A stretch of 7,102 bases of DNA from an uncultured Lachnospiraceae bacterium (GTDB lineage Bacteria > Bacillota > Clostridia > Lachnospirales > Lachnospiraceae). The translations under genes were made by a program, and so were the position numbers. The DNA is taken from contig CAMAHO010000119.1 of the NCBI GenBank assembly GCA_945834545.1, positions 1 to 7,102 of the forward strand. Reading direction: 5' to 3'. Below the pieces are notes generated by a model. The model was given only the letters and a program-made list of their open reading frames with translations. It was not told where the DNA came from and did no database searches. Of the stretch, positions 1 to 6,100 are shown piece by piece. The first letter of the stretch is position 1. The number at the start of each line of letters is the position of its first letter.

Positions 1-536
1 TCATTTACCTGTACAGGAGTCTTGCCGATTTCCTCAGAAATTTTCTTGATGGTATCTACTGTCTCCTGAGGAGTGTTAACACCAGCAATCACCTCAACCA
101 ACTTCATACGATCAGCAGGATTGAAGAAATGCATACCAATCATAGGACGATTTAAGCCATTTCCAATCTCAGTGATGGAAAGAGAAGAAGTATTGGAAGC
201 GAATACACACTCAGGCTTGCAGATCTTGTCAAGTTCAGCAAAGGTAGTCTTCTTTACTTCCATATTCTCAAATACAGCCTCTACGATCAAATCGCAGTCA
301 GCACACAAATCCTCTTTCAAACCAGCTGTAATCTTAGCTACAATTCCGTCAACTACTTCCTGGGTCATTTTGCCTTTCTCAACGAGCTTAGCGTAACCCT
401 TTTCAATCTTAGCCTTACCACCGTCAGCCCACTCCTGCTTTACATCGCAAAGAGCTACTTCATACCCTTCAGTCTGTGCAAAAGCCTTTGCAATACCCTG
501 GCCCATAGCACCGGCACCAATAATACCAACCTTCAT
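1..536 (-). CDS. hbd: 3-hydroxybutyryl-CoA dehydrogenase, C-terminus beyond the window
   Basis: Cytoplasmic NAD(P)H-dependent reduction of acetoacetyl-CoA to 3-hydroxybutyryl-CoA, the second step of the acetyl-CoA route to butyrate. 178 codons are visible; the family is about 280-290 residues, so the C-terminal helical domain is missing. The protein opens MKVGIIGAGAMGQGIA, with the Rossmann glycines G7, G9 and G12. Family catalytic positions are visible in SNTSSLS (S114-S120, Ser117 the likely one), GMHFFNP (His136) and LVEVI (Glu148); the expected Asn lies past the edge. Two in-frame ATGs sit two codons apart. I chose the one at 534-536 because AGGAGG (545-550) is 8 nt away, against only 2 nt for the ATG at 540-542. 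It follows crt after a 25-nt gap with no promoter or terminator between them, so it is co-transcribed. The identification is secure; cofactor preference cannot be judged. Confidence 0.95.
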   Translation of the reverse strand, partial: MKVGIIGAGAMGQGIAKAFAQTEGYEVALCDVKQEWADGGKAKIEKGYAKLVEKGKMTQEVVDGIVAKITAGLKEDLCADCDLIVEAVFENMEVKKTTFAELDKICKPECVFASNTSSLSITEIGNGLNRPMIGMHFFNPADRMKLVEVIAGVNTPQETVDTIKKISEEIGKTPVQVN

Positions 537-561
537 TTCCATTTCCTCCTAAATATTTTTT

Positions 562-1392
562 CTATCTGTTCTTAAAGGGAACAACCTTTAATTTCTTTTC
601 CTTATCCTTCTCTAAGAAGTTGCCCATGCCAGCCTTCTGATCCTCTGTCTCGAAGCAGTCACCAAAAAGCTTCTCCTCAATCACGATAGCCTGATCCATA
701 TCCACGTCAAGACCTTCGTTGATTGCCTTCTTGCAGTTGCGAACTGCAATAGGTGCATTCATAGCAATGCCTGCTGCCATCTTCTCAGCTGCTGCAAGCA
801 AAACCTCTTTTGCAGTCTTCACTACATTGCCCTGCTCATCTGTCTCGGCAGAGTACACTTCATTTACAAGGCCGATTCTGTAAGCATCCTTTGCCTTGAT
901 ATTGCGTGCAGTGTAAATCATCTGCTTCGCCATACCGGCACCTACCAGACGCGCAAGTCTCTGTGTACCACCGAAACCGGGGGTTATGCCAAGGCCAACC
1001 TCAGGCTGACCAAAGACTGCATTGTCGGAGCAAAGTCTGATGTCACAGCTCATGGAAATCTCACAACCGCCACCCAGAGCAAAGCCGTTGATAGCTGCAA
1101 TAACCGGGATAGGGAAGGTCTCCAGCTTGCGGAACACATCATTACCCTTCTTGCCGAAAGCCTCACCCTCTGCCTTTGTGAGAGTGCTCATCTCGCCGAT
1201 ATCAGCGCCGGCAACAAAAGACTTTTCTCCTGCTCCGGTAAGTACTAAAGCACGAACTTCCTCCAAGTTAACAGCATCAAGAGTAGCGCTCAATTCATCA
1301 AGCACCTGGGAATTCAGTGCATTTAATGCTTTCTCACGATTGATGGTGATGACTGCATATGCACCCTTCTGCTCATACAAAATGTAATCCAT
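562..1392 (-). CDS. crt: Crotonase (3-hydroxybutyryl-CoA dehydratase)
   Basis: Dehydrates 3-hydroxybutyryl-CoA to crotonyl-CoA in the cytoplasm, between Hbd and butyryl-CoA dehydrogenase. 276 residues with the enoyl-CoA hydratase/isomerase fold. AGADIGEM (61-68) and GFALGGGCE (103-111) form the CoA-binding and oxyanion-hole regions. Glu111 in GGGCE and Glu131 in FGQPEVGLG are the two catalytic acids of true hydratases, and GITPGFGGTQRL (135-146) is also typical. It is slightly long for a clostridial crotonase (about 260): there is a charged segment around 182-196 (ETDEQGNVVKT region) and a lysine-rich tail from about 261. The start ATG is preceded by AGAGG (1401-1405) at 8-nt spacing. It lies between thlA and hbd in one operon. 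Family membership is certain; the short-chain substrate is inferred from the neighbours. Confidence 0.95.
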   Translation of the reverse strand: MDYILYEQKGAYAVITINREKALNALNSQVLDELSATLDAVNLEEVRALVLTGAGEKSFVAGADIGEMSTLTKAEGEAFGKKGNDVFRKLETFPIPVIAAINGFALGGGCEISMSCDIRLCSDNAVFGQPEVGLGITPGFGGTQRLARLVGAGMAKQMIYTARNIKAKDAYRIGLVNEVYSAETDEQGNVVKTAKEVLLAAAEKMAAGIAMNAPIAVRNCKKAINEGLDVDMDQAIVIEEKLFGDCFETEDQKAGMGNFLEKDKEKKLKVVPFKNR

Positions 1393-1414
1393 GTTTTTTT
1401 CCTCTCTTATTTAC

Positions 1415-1457
1415 GCGAAAAAGCGGAAACGCACAAAGGTGCCTTTCCGTTTTTCGC
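1415..1457 (-). other. Intercistronic stem-loop between thlA and crt
   Basis: Arms 1415-1434 and 1439-1457 pair with 18 Watson-Crick pairs, one bulged base (1423) and one C-C mismatch (1430/1443) around the four-base loop 1435-1438. On the transcribed minus strand no U run follows the stem, so it is not a classic intrinsic terminator. It lies 15 bases past the thlA stop and ends shortly before the crt ribosome binding site. A role in processing, mRNA stability or partial attenuation within the operon is inferred. Confidence 0.7.
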
Positions 1458-1472
1458 TATTTGTTTCTACAA

Positions 1473-2657
1473 TTAATCTTCAATCTTTACGATGGTAGAG
1501 CAACCCATACCACCACCGATACAAAGAGTAGCAAGTCCGGTCTTAGCACCCTTTGCCTGCATCTCGTGAAGAAGAGTAACCAGGATACGGCAACCAGAAG
1601 CCCCAACAGGATGTCCAAGAGCAATTGCACCACCGTTAGGATTTAACTGCTTGTCAACATCGATGCCAAGATCTCTTCCTACTGCGATAGACTGAGCAGC
1701 AAATGCCTCGTTTGCTTCGATGATGTCGAAGTCCTCAATCTTCATGCCAACCTTGTCCATTACCTTCTTGGTAGAGTAAACAGGACCGATACCCATTACC
1801 TCAGGACGGCAGCCTGCAAGACCACCTGCCACGAAGGTAGCCATAGGCTTAACGCCAAGCTCCTTGGCCTTCTCCTCGCTCATAACAACGATAGCTGCTG
1901 CACCGTCGTTGATACCGGAAGCATTACCGGCAGTAACAAAACCGTCTTTGTTGATTGCACGCAATTTTGCAAGAGCTTCCATAGTAGTACCTGCACGAGG
2001 GCCTTCATCTACCTTGAACTCAACCATTTCTTTTTTCTTCTTTACCATTACAGGTACGATTTCCTTCTCGAAAGCACCATTCTTCTGTGCTTCCTCAGCC
2101 TTCTGCTGGCTCTTAAGAGCAAACTCATCCAGCTCTTCTCTGGTGATTCCCCACTCACGACAGATGTTGTCAGCGGTGGTAATCATATGATAGTTGTTGA
2201 ATGCATCCCAAAGTGCATCGTTTACCATGGTATCTACCAAGGTACCATTGTTCATTCTATAACCGAAACGGCCCTGCATCATAGCGTAAGGAGCCATGGA
2301 CATGTTCTCCATACCACCAGCTACAACGATATCAGCGTCGCCAGCCATAATCATCTGTGCAGCCTGGTTTACACAGTTAAGACCGGAACCACATACCACA
2401 TTCATGGTAACAGCAGGTACTTCGATAGGAAGTCCGGCTTTAATAGAAGCCTGACGAGCTACATTCTGTCCCTGACCAGCCTGGATTACACAACCCATAT
2501 ATACCTGATCAACATCCTCAGGCTTAACACCTGCTCTGTTCAGTGCCTCCTTGATAACAATAGCACCTAACTCTGCAGCAGGAGTCGTGCTTAAGGATCC
2601 GCCCATAGTACCAATCGCAGTACGGCAAGCGCCAGCTAAAACAACTTTCTTTGCCAT
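1473..2657 (-). CDS. thlA: Acetyl-CoA C-acetyltransferase (biosynthetic thiolase)
   Basis: Condenses two acetyl-CoA to acetoacetyl-CoA, the entry step of butyrate synthesis; thiolases of this type are cytoplasmic tetramers. The protein is 394 residues, the usual length. Catalytic residues match the biosynthetic thiolase pattern: Cys89 in NVVCGSG (acylated nucleophile), Asn316 in EANEAFA, His349 in ALGHPVGASG and Cys379 in TLCIGGGMG. An upstream in-frame extension to 2762 is rejected: GGAGG (2666-2670) sits 8 nt before the ATG at 2655-2657, the family start MAKKVVLAG follows directly, and the extension would run through the promoter. It is the first gene of the operon with crt and hbd and has its own promoter behind the hpf terminator. 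Degradative 3-ketoacyl-CoA thiolase is the only realistic alternative, and the context argues against it. Confidence 0.96.
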   Translation of the reverse strand: MAKKVVLAGACRTAIGTMGGSLSTTPAAELGAIVIKEALNRAGVKPEDVDQVYMGCVIQAGQGQNVARQASIKAGLPIEVPAVTMNVVCGSGLNCVNQAAQMIMAGDADIVVAGGMENMSMAPYAMMQGRFGYRMNNGTLVDTMVNDALWDAFNNYHMITTADNICREWGITREELDEFALKSQQKAEEAQKNGAFEKEIVPVMVKKKKEMVEFKVDEGPRAGTTMEALAKLRAINKDGFVTAGNASGINDGAAAIVVMSEEKAKELGVKPMATFVAGGLAGCRPEVMGIGPVYSTKKVMDKVGMKIEDFDIIEANEAFAAQSIAVGRDLGIDVDKQLNPNGGAIALGHPVGASGCRILVTLLHEMQAKGAKTGLATLCIGGGMGCSTIVKIED

Positions 2658-2709
2658 TTCTTCTTCCTCCATTTTTGATGTTTTTGAAAAGATTGTTATT
2701 TTTTTGTCA

Positions 2710-2727
2710 TAAACTATGTATAGTTTA
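2710..2727. promoter_or_regulatory. Operator-like palindrome over the thlA -10 region
   Basis: A perfect inverted repeat, TAAACTA-N4-TAGTTTA, with seven-base arms and a TGTA centre on the plus strand. It covers the whole proposed -10 hexamer and extends past the predicted transcript start. That is where a repressor would block polymerase. It does not match the clostridial Rex consensus (TTGTTAA-N4-TTAACAA), so the binding protein is unknown. Chance occurrence in AT-rich DNA is possible. Confidence 0.45.
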
Positions 2728-2750
2728 ACATATACCTTATTTATTTGCAA
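2722..2750 (-). promoter_or_regulatory. Promoter of the thlA-crt-hbd operon
   Basis: Read on the minus strand, TTGCAA (2745-2750, -35) is followed after 17 bp by TAAACT (2722-2727, -10), preceded by an extended TGn element. The predicted transcript start is near 2715, giving a leader of about 58 nt. It lies just downstream of the hpf terminator, so the butyrate operon has independent transcription. No better sigma-A pair was found in the gap. Confidence 0.6.
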
Positions 2751-2770
2751 TGGGCTTTGCAAAAAATGTC

Positions 2771-2807
2771 AAAAAAAGCCACCGGAAAGTGTTTCCTTTC
2801 CGATGAC
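2771..2807 (-). terminator. Intrinsic terminator of hpf
   Basis: On the minus strand a 12-pair stem (2796-2807 with 2778-2789, including two G-U pairs) closes a six-base loop (2790-2795) and is followed by seven T residues (2771-2777). It starts about 40 bases past the hpf stop and separates hpf from the butyrate operon. Confidence 0.9.
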
Positions 2808-2846
2808 TTTCTCTACTTTCTTAAATTCAATTATGCAAAACCAGCT

Positions 2847-3374
2847 TTATACCTCCGGCTCAATCAAACCATAGGTATCGCCCTTTCTTTTGTAGACAAC
2901 ATTCACCTGCTCCGTCTCAGCATTGATAAATACATAGAAGTTATGTCCCAGCAGTTCCATCTGAACGCAGGCATCCTCAGGATACATAGGCTTGATATCA
3001 AATTTCTTGGTACGAACAATCTTCACCGTATCCTCGTCCAGATAGTCGTTTTCAACATACATTTTGCTGAAGGAAGCTTCTGCCTGCTTCTTATCAACCA
3101 ATTTATTCTTATATTTCTTTAATTGTCTCTCGATAATCTCTTCCACAAGGTCGATGGAAACATACATATCATTGCTTACCTGCTCGGAACGAATGATGCT
3201 TCCCTTTACAGGAATGGTTACCTCAATCTTTTGTCTCTCCTTTTCCACACTCAAGGCTACGTGAACCTCTGTATCCTCCTTGAAATACTTGTCCAGCTTT
3301 CCAAGCTTGTCCTCAACTGCACTTGTCAAACCCGGTGTAACCTCAATATTTCTTCCTATGATAATAAATTTCAT
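2847..3374 (-). CDS. hpf: Ribosome hibernation promoting factor, long form
   Basis: Binds the 30S subunit near the decoding centre and dimerises 70S ribosomes into inactive 100S particles during slow growth or stress (family knowledge). The 175 residues have the long-HPF layout: an N-terminal S30AE/RaiA domain (about 1-95, opening MKFIIIGRNIEVTPGL), a charged linker (about 96-117), and the C-terminal dimerisation domain (about 118-174). That domain carries the hallmark strings KPMYPEDA (128-135), QMELLGHNFYVF (138-149) and YGLIEPE near the end. It is slightly shorter than many family members (about 180-190), mainly in the linker. The start is supported by an AAAGGGG ribosome binding site (GGGG at 3383-3386) with 8-nt spacing. 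It is monocistronic, with its own promoter upstream and terminator downstream. Confidence 0.95.
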   Translation of the reverse strand: MKFIIIGRNIEVTPGLTSAVEDKLGKLDKYFKEDTEVHVALSVEKERQKIEVTIPVKGSIIRSEQVSNDMYVSIDLVEEIIERQLKKYKNKLVDKKQAEASFSKMYVENDYLDEDTVKIVRTKKFDIKPMYPEDACVQMELLGHNFYVFINAETEQVNVVYKRKGDTYGLIEPEV

Positions 3375-3408
3375 ATAATCATCCCCTTTATGTATTTATT
3401 GTATGTGC

Positions 3409-3438
3409 ATTATACCATATTTTTCGTCCAACTTGCAA
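3409..3438 (-). promoter_or_regulatory. Promoter of hpf
   Basis: On the minus strand, TTGCAA (3433-3438) and a perfect TATAAT (3409-3414) are separated by 18 bp, with an extended TGG directly before the -10. The transcript would start near 3402, giving a leader of about 28 nt that ends in the GGGG ribosome binding site. The -35 hexamer is identical to that proposed for thlA. Confidence 0.7.
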
Positions 3439-3526
3439 CAATTACCGGAGTTTTTGTATTATTTTTTATTCTTTCTGTGTCAAGAAGAAAAACTTATTTT
3501 TTTCCCCATCACATCATTTTTATATA

Positions 3527-3660
3527 TTATTCACAAAACATGAGTTCGCCTTATATCGACAAAACAATCCGAGAATCGACTCATTTTTCTGTGGATAATG
3601 TGTATAACTTCGTGTATAAGTAAGTTTTTGGGATTTATTGGCAATTACTTATGTGGATAA
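3527..3660. promoter_or_regulatory. Cluster of DnaA-box sequences in an AT-rich gene-free region
   Basis: The consensus DnaA box is TTATNCACA (reverse TGTGNATAA). Four perfect matches occur here: TTATTCACA at 3527-3535, TGTGGATAA at 3590-3598, TGTGTATAA at 3599-3607 (abutting the previous box) and TGTGGATAA at 3652-3660. A one-mismatch copy, CGTGTATAA, lies at 3611-3619. The last four share one orientation; the first is reversed. The flanks, roughly 3440-3590 and 3661-3776, are very AT-rich and contain no credible gene. The arrangement resembles a DnaA-binding locus or replication origin, but no dnaA, dnaN or rpmH is in the window. A DnaA titration or regulatory cluster is as likely as an origin. 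Confidence 0.6.
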
Positions 3661-3731
3661 ATACACAAATGTCATTTTTTCATTTTTTATCATTTCTATA
3701 AATTTTTGTGAAATGTACACAAGGCAGAAAG

Positions 3732-3752
3732 AATGCAATGTTTTTTTGCATT
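3732..3752. repeat. Small inverted repeat downstream of the nlpC/P60 terminator
   Basis: AATGCAA (3732-3738) and TTGCATT (3746-3752) form a perfect seven-base inverted repeat around a seven-base T-rich loop. It lies between the DnaA-box cluster and the wall-hydrolase terminator. There is no U run following it on either strand, so it is not a clear terminator. Its function is unknown and it may be incidental. Confidence 0.35.
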
Positions 3753-3776
3753 TTGAAATAATTAGACAATTAGGTT

Positions 3777-3813
3777 AAAAATAAAAAATACCTTGGGAAC
3801 TTCCCAAGGTATT
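3777..3813 (-). terminator. Intrinsic terminator of the NlpC/P60 gene
   Basis: A perfect 12-pair stem (3802-3813 with 3787-3798) around the three-base loop 3799-3801 is followed on the minus strand by an almost unbroken T run (3788 down to 3777, one interruption). It starts 10 bases after the stop codon, which is doubled (TAA TAG). Confidence 0.92.
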
Positions 3814-3823
3814 CTTCTTACTA

Positions 3824-4999
3824 TTAGAATATACGTCGAATAGCCAATATTTTCTTTGTCGTTGCACTGGATACGATAATTCCTGTTTTCGGAGTAGACG
3901 CGTGAACAATCTGACCATCTCCAATATAGATACCTACGTGACCGGAATAACATATGATATCGCCAGCCTGTGCATTCTCAATACCATCTACCGCATAGCC
4001 CTGTTTCCTGTCTGCTGCGGAAGAGTGTGGCAGGCTTACTCCAAAGTTTTCGTAGACACTCATAACAAAGCCGGAACAATCGGTTCCTTTTGTCAAGCTG
4101 CTTCCACCATATACATACGGATTTCCCACAAACTGCAATCCGTACTCTGCTACCGACTTACCCATCTCTGAGCCTTCTCCTACAGAATAGGTAACTGTAT
4201 CGTTTTGCTTTTGAGAACCGGTATTGTTCTTTTCCTTTGCCGCAGCTGCCTCACGTGCCTTGCGTGCTGCTTCTTTTTCTTTCGCAATACGTGCAGCTTC
4301 CTCTTCCTTGGATTCCGCATGCACAAACTCGGTAAAGATCTTTATGTATTCTTTGGAAACCCAACCGCTTCCTTCCAACACATCTACCTTAGCCCAGCCT
4401 TCTGTCTCCTCTGTGATAACTAACTCCTCATCCATAGGAATCAAGGTGATACAAGCAGACTGCGTAGTAGCCTCGCTACGAACCTTAAGTGTGGTAGTAG
4501 TCACCTTTGCAAATCGGGTTCCTACCTCCTTTGCCAGCTGGTTGGCTTCTTCTCCGGTGACACAATACTCACCCTTCACATATCCTGTAACTGAACCGGA
4601 CTCTATCAGATACCAGCCGTTTTCTTCTCCCAGAAACTCTCCCACCGAATTATTGTACAGCTTTCCAAGAATCTCTCCCTTTTCATCCGGTGTGTTTCTG
4701 ATATTGACATACTTGGAAACCTGGGCAATCACCAGATTCTCAAAGGTTTCCTCCTCCGGCTCTTTCTTCGCAAGACGCTCTTGCGGAATATCCTGCAGTT
4801 CCAGCTGTTTTTCAATTTTTGCAACGCTCTTATCAGCAGTTGCCACCACAGTTTCTAATTTATTTCCATAAGCCAGCCCCAGCTCTGCCCCACCACTGGG
4901 CAGAACGGTGGTTGCTGCTTTTGCTGTGGAGCCAAAGCCTCCCACAGTCAGTGCAAGCGCTAGCGCCGACGCTATGATTTTCGCTTTCTTGTAGTACAT
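3824..4999 (-). CDS. Secreted SH3-domain NlpC/P60 peptidoglycan hydrolase
   Basis: Predicted exported cell-wall endopeptidase that cuts stem-peptide bonds, as known for NlpC/P60 enzymes. Its 391 residues begin with a signal peptide: basic MYYKKAK, a hydrophobic stretch 8-22, and an AKA cleavage site after residue 28. Two bacterial SH3 domains follow, at about 90-148 (YVNIRNTPDEKGEILG) and 162-224 (TLKVRSEATT, GWVSKEYIK), which usually bind the wall. An Ala/Glu/Lys/Arg-rich, probably helical linker (about 229-257) leads to a polar spacer and the catalytic domain (about 280-391). That domain has NPYVYGGSS, Cys308 in GTDCSGFV, His354 in SGHVGIYIGDG and His366 in IVHAST, the expected triad. GGAGG (5005-5009) lies 5 nt before the ATG. 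It has its own promoter and terminator. The cleaved bond and the physiological role (growth, separation or lysis) cannot be read from sequence. Confidence 0.94.
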   Translation of the reverse strand: MYYKKAKIIASALALALTVGGFGSTAKAATTVLPSGGAELGLAYGNKLETVVATADKSVAKIEKQLELQDIPQERLAKKEPEEETFENLVIAQVSKYVNIRNTPDEKGEILGKLYNNSVGEFLGEENGWYLIESGSVTGYVKGEYCVTGEEANQLAKEVGTRFAKVTTTTLKVRSEATTQSACITLIPMDEELVITEETEGWAKVDVLEGSGWVSKEYIKIFTEFVHAESKEEEAARIAKEKEAARKAREAAAAKEKNNTGSQKQNDTVTYSVGEGSEMGKSVAEYGLQFVGNPYVYGGSSLTKGTDCSGFVMSVYENFGVSLPHSSAADRKQGYAVDGIENAQAGDIICYSGHVGIYIGDGQIVHASTPKTGIIVSSATTKKILAIRRIF

Positions 5000-5047
5000 T
5001 AATGCCTCCGCTAAATGTTAACAAAAGTTTTTGAATTATTACGAATT

Positions 5048-5085
5048 TGTTACAACCCTTAATAAATTTATCATTCTTTGTAACA
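5048..5085. promoter_or_regulatory. Split inverted repeat centred on the nlpC/P60 -10 box
   Basis: TGTTACAA (5048-5055) and TTGTAACA (5078-5085) are perfect reverse complements separated by 22 bp, 30 bp from arm centre to arm centre. The symmetry point (between 5066 and 5067) falls inside the proposed -10 hexamer. One arm lies in the -35/-10 spacer and the other just past the transcript start. This geometry suits a dimeric regulator or looping pair, which is inference only. Confidence 0.45.
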
Positions 5086-5093
5086 TCTGTCAA
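5065..5093 (-). promoter_or_regulatory. Promoter of the NlpC/P60 gene
   Basis: On the minus strand, a perfect TTGACA (5088-5093) is followed after 17 bp by TAAATT (5065-5070), which has an extended TGA in front. The transcript should start near 5058, leaving a leader of about 58 nt. It lies in the 136-bp gap behind trxB, in which I found no convincing trxB terminator, so some read-through is possible. Confidence 0.75.
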
Positions 5094-5135
5094 CCTGAAA
5101 TTCGCGAAAATCCTAGCTATTTTGCTGGCAAATAA

Positions 5136-6059
5136 TTACTTTTCTGCCTGCTGTTTGGCAAGATAATTCCCCACACTTGCCACAGCATTTGCCCCATCCG
5201 CAACGGCTGTAATCACCTGTCTGATGGGCTTTTTCCTGATGTCTCCTGCTACAAACAGGCCGGGCAGGCTGCTTTCACAGGTTTCATCGGCCAATACATA
5301 ACCCTTCTCATCGCATTGCACCATATCTGAAATCAGCTCCGACTGTGGATGAATTCCGACAGCGATAAAAACTCCCTGCAGTTCAAGTGTCTTTTTTTCC
5401 TGGTTCTTGATATCTCTAACCACTAACCCGGTTACCATATCCTCACCGCAAATCTCTTCCGCCACATGACTGTACAGAATCTCCACATTGGGACAATTAA
5501 GGAGCTCCTGTTGCAATACATATGCGCCTCGGAACGCATCCCTTCGGTGAATCAGATACACCTTTTCGCAGCCTCTTGCCAGATAAATGGCATCCTCCAG
5601 GGCCACATCTCCGCCTCCTACAACAGCGACGGTTCTGCCCTTGAAGAAAGCTCCGTCACAGGTTGCACAATAGGAAACCCCCATCCCAGAAAGCTCCTCT
5701 TCCCCCGGCACTCCAAGCTTTGCATGCTGAGCTCCTGTGGCAACAATAACAGCCCTGGCTTCCAGGCTCTCGTCCTGACATACGACAACCTTGGAATTCC
5801 CCTTATCCTCCATTCTTTCAATGTCCTTCACCAGCACCGGGACCTGAAGCTTGTCCACGTGCTCTCTGAATTTCACTGCCATATCCATACCACTGATTCC
5901 AGGCATCCCTAAATAGTTGTCCACCTCATAGGTGTTCATCACCTGCCCTCCGCTAATGGGACTTCTATCTACTATAGCTACATGCATGCCGGCGCGCTTG
6001 GCATAAACCGCTGCACTCATCCCTGCAGGGCCAGCACCGATAATCAACAAATCATACAT
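5136..6059 (-). CDS. trxB: Thioredoxin reductase, NADPH type
   Basis: Cytoplasmic FAD enzyme that passes electrons from NADPH to thioredoxin. The protein is 307 residues, normal for the low-molecular-weight bacterial type. Visible are the FAD-binding GAGPAG (8-13), the redox-active disulfide Cys131-Ala-Thr-Cys134 followed by Asp-Gly, the second nucleotide-binding turn GGGDVALEDA (148-157), His171-Arg172-Arg173 for the NADPH phosphate, and the C-terminal FAD motif FVAGDIRKKPIRQV (269-282). The HRR motif argues against the ferredoxin- or flavin-linked clostridial variants that lack it. The start at the ATG 6057-6059 gives MYDLLIIGAG and sits 8 nt after GGAGG. An in-frame ATG five codons upstream overlaps that ribosome binding site and is rejected. 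No thioredoxin gene is adjacent. The gene runs divergently from the downstream reductase. Confidence 0.95.
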   Translation of the reverse strand: MYDLLIIGAGPAGMSAAVYAKRAGMHVAIVDRSPISGGQVMNTYEVDNYLGMPGISGMDMAVKFREHVDKLQVPVLVKDIERMEDKGNSKVVVCQDESLEARAVIVATGAQHAKLGVPGEEELSGMGVSYCATCDGAFFKGRTVAVVGGGDVALEDAIYLARGCEKVYLIHRRDAFRGAYVLQQELLNCPNVEILYSHVAEEICGEDMVTGLVVRDIKNQEKKTLELQGVFIAVGIHPQSELISDMVQCDEKGYVLADETCESSLPGLFVAGDIRKKPIRQVITAVADGANAVASVGNYLAKQQAEK

Positions 6060-6087
6060 TATTTCTTCCTCCATCTGTCTCAGAACT

Positions 6088-6093
6088 GTTATA
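6088..6093 (-). promoter_or_regulatory. Possible -10 box of trxB
   Basis: On the minus strand TATAAC lies 28 nt before the trxB start codon. The matching -35 position falls inside the left arm of the long palindrome (6101-6285) and has no good hexamer. The call therefore rests on the -10 alone and is weak. Confidence 0.3.
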
Positions 6094-6100
6094 CCTTAAT

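Noticed and set aside
2700..2760. Rex repressor site at the thlA promoter
   Set aside because: No sequence close to TTGTTAA-N4-TTAACAA is present; the palindrome found there has a different sequence.
2658..2762. Longer thiolase start with a 35-residue N-terminal extension
   Set aside because: The extension runs through the promoter and ribosome binding site, and conserved thiolase sequence begins at the downstream ATG.
3123..3623. 166-codon plus-strand open frame running out of hpf into the AT-rich gap
   Set aside because: Its first half is antisense to hpf and the rest is translated AT-rich intergenic DNA; there is no ribosome binding site or protein-like composition.
3661..3720. Further DnaA boxes to the right of 3660
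   Set aside because: Candidate ACACA-containing sequences at about 3659-3667 and near 3714-3722 differ from the consensus at two or more positions.
4224..4871. 215-codon plus-strand open frame
   Set aside because: It lies wholly antisense to the clear NlpC/P60 gene, has serine-rich low-complexity content and no recognisable domain.
5094..5135. Terminator after trxB
   Set aside because: Only a TTCGCGAA palindrome and a weak broken stem are visible, with no following U tract.
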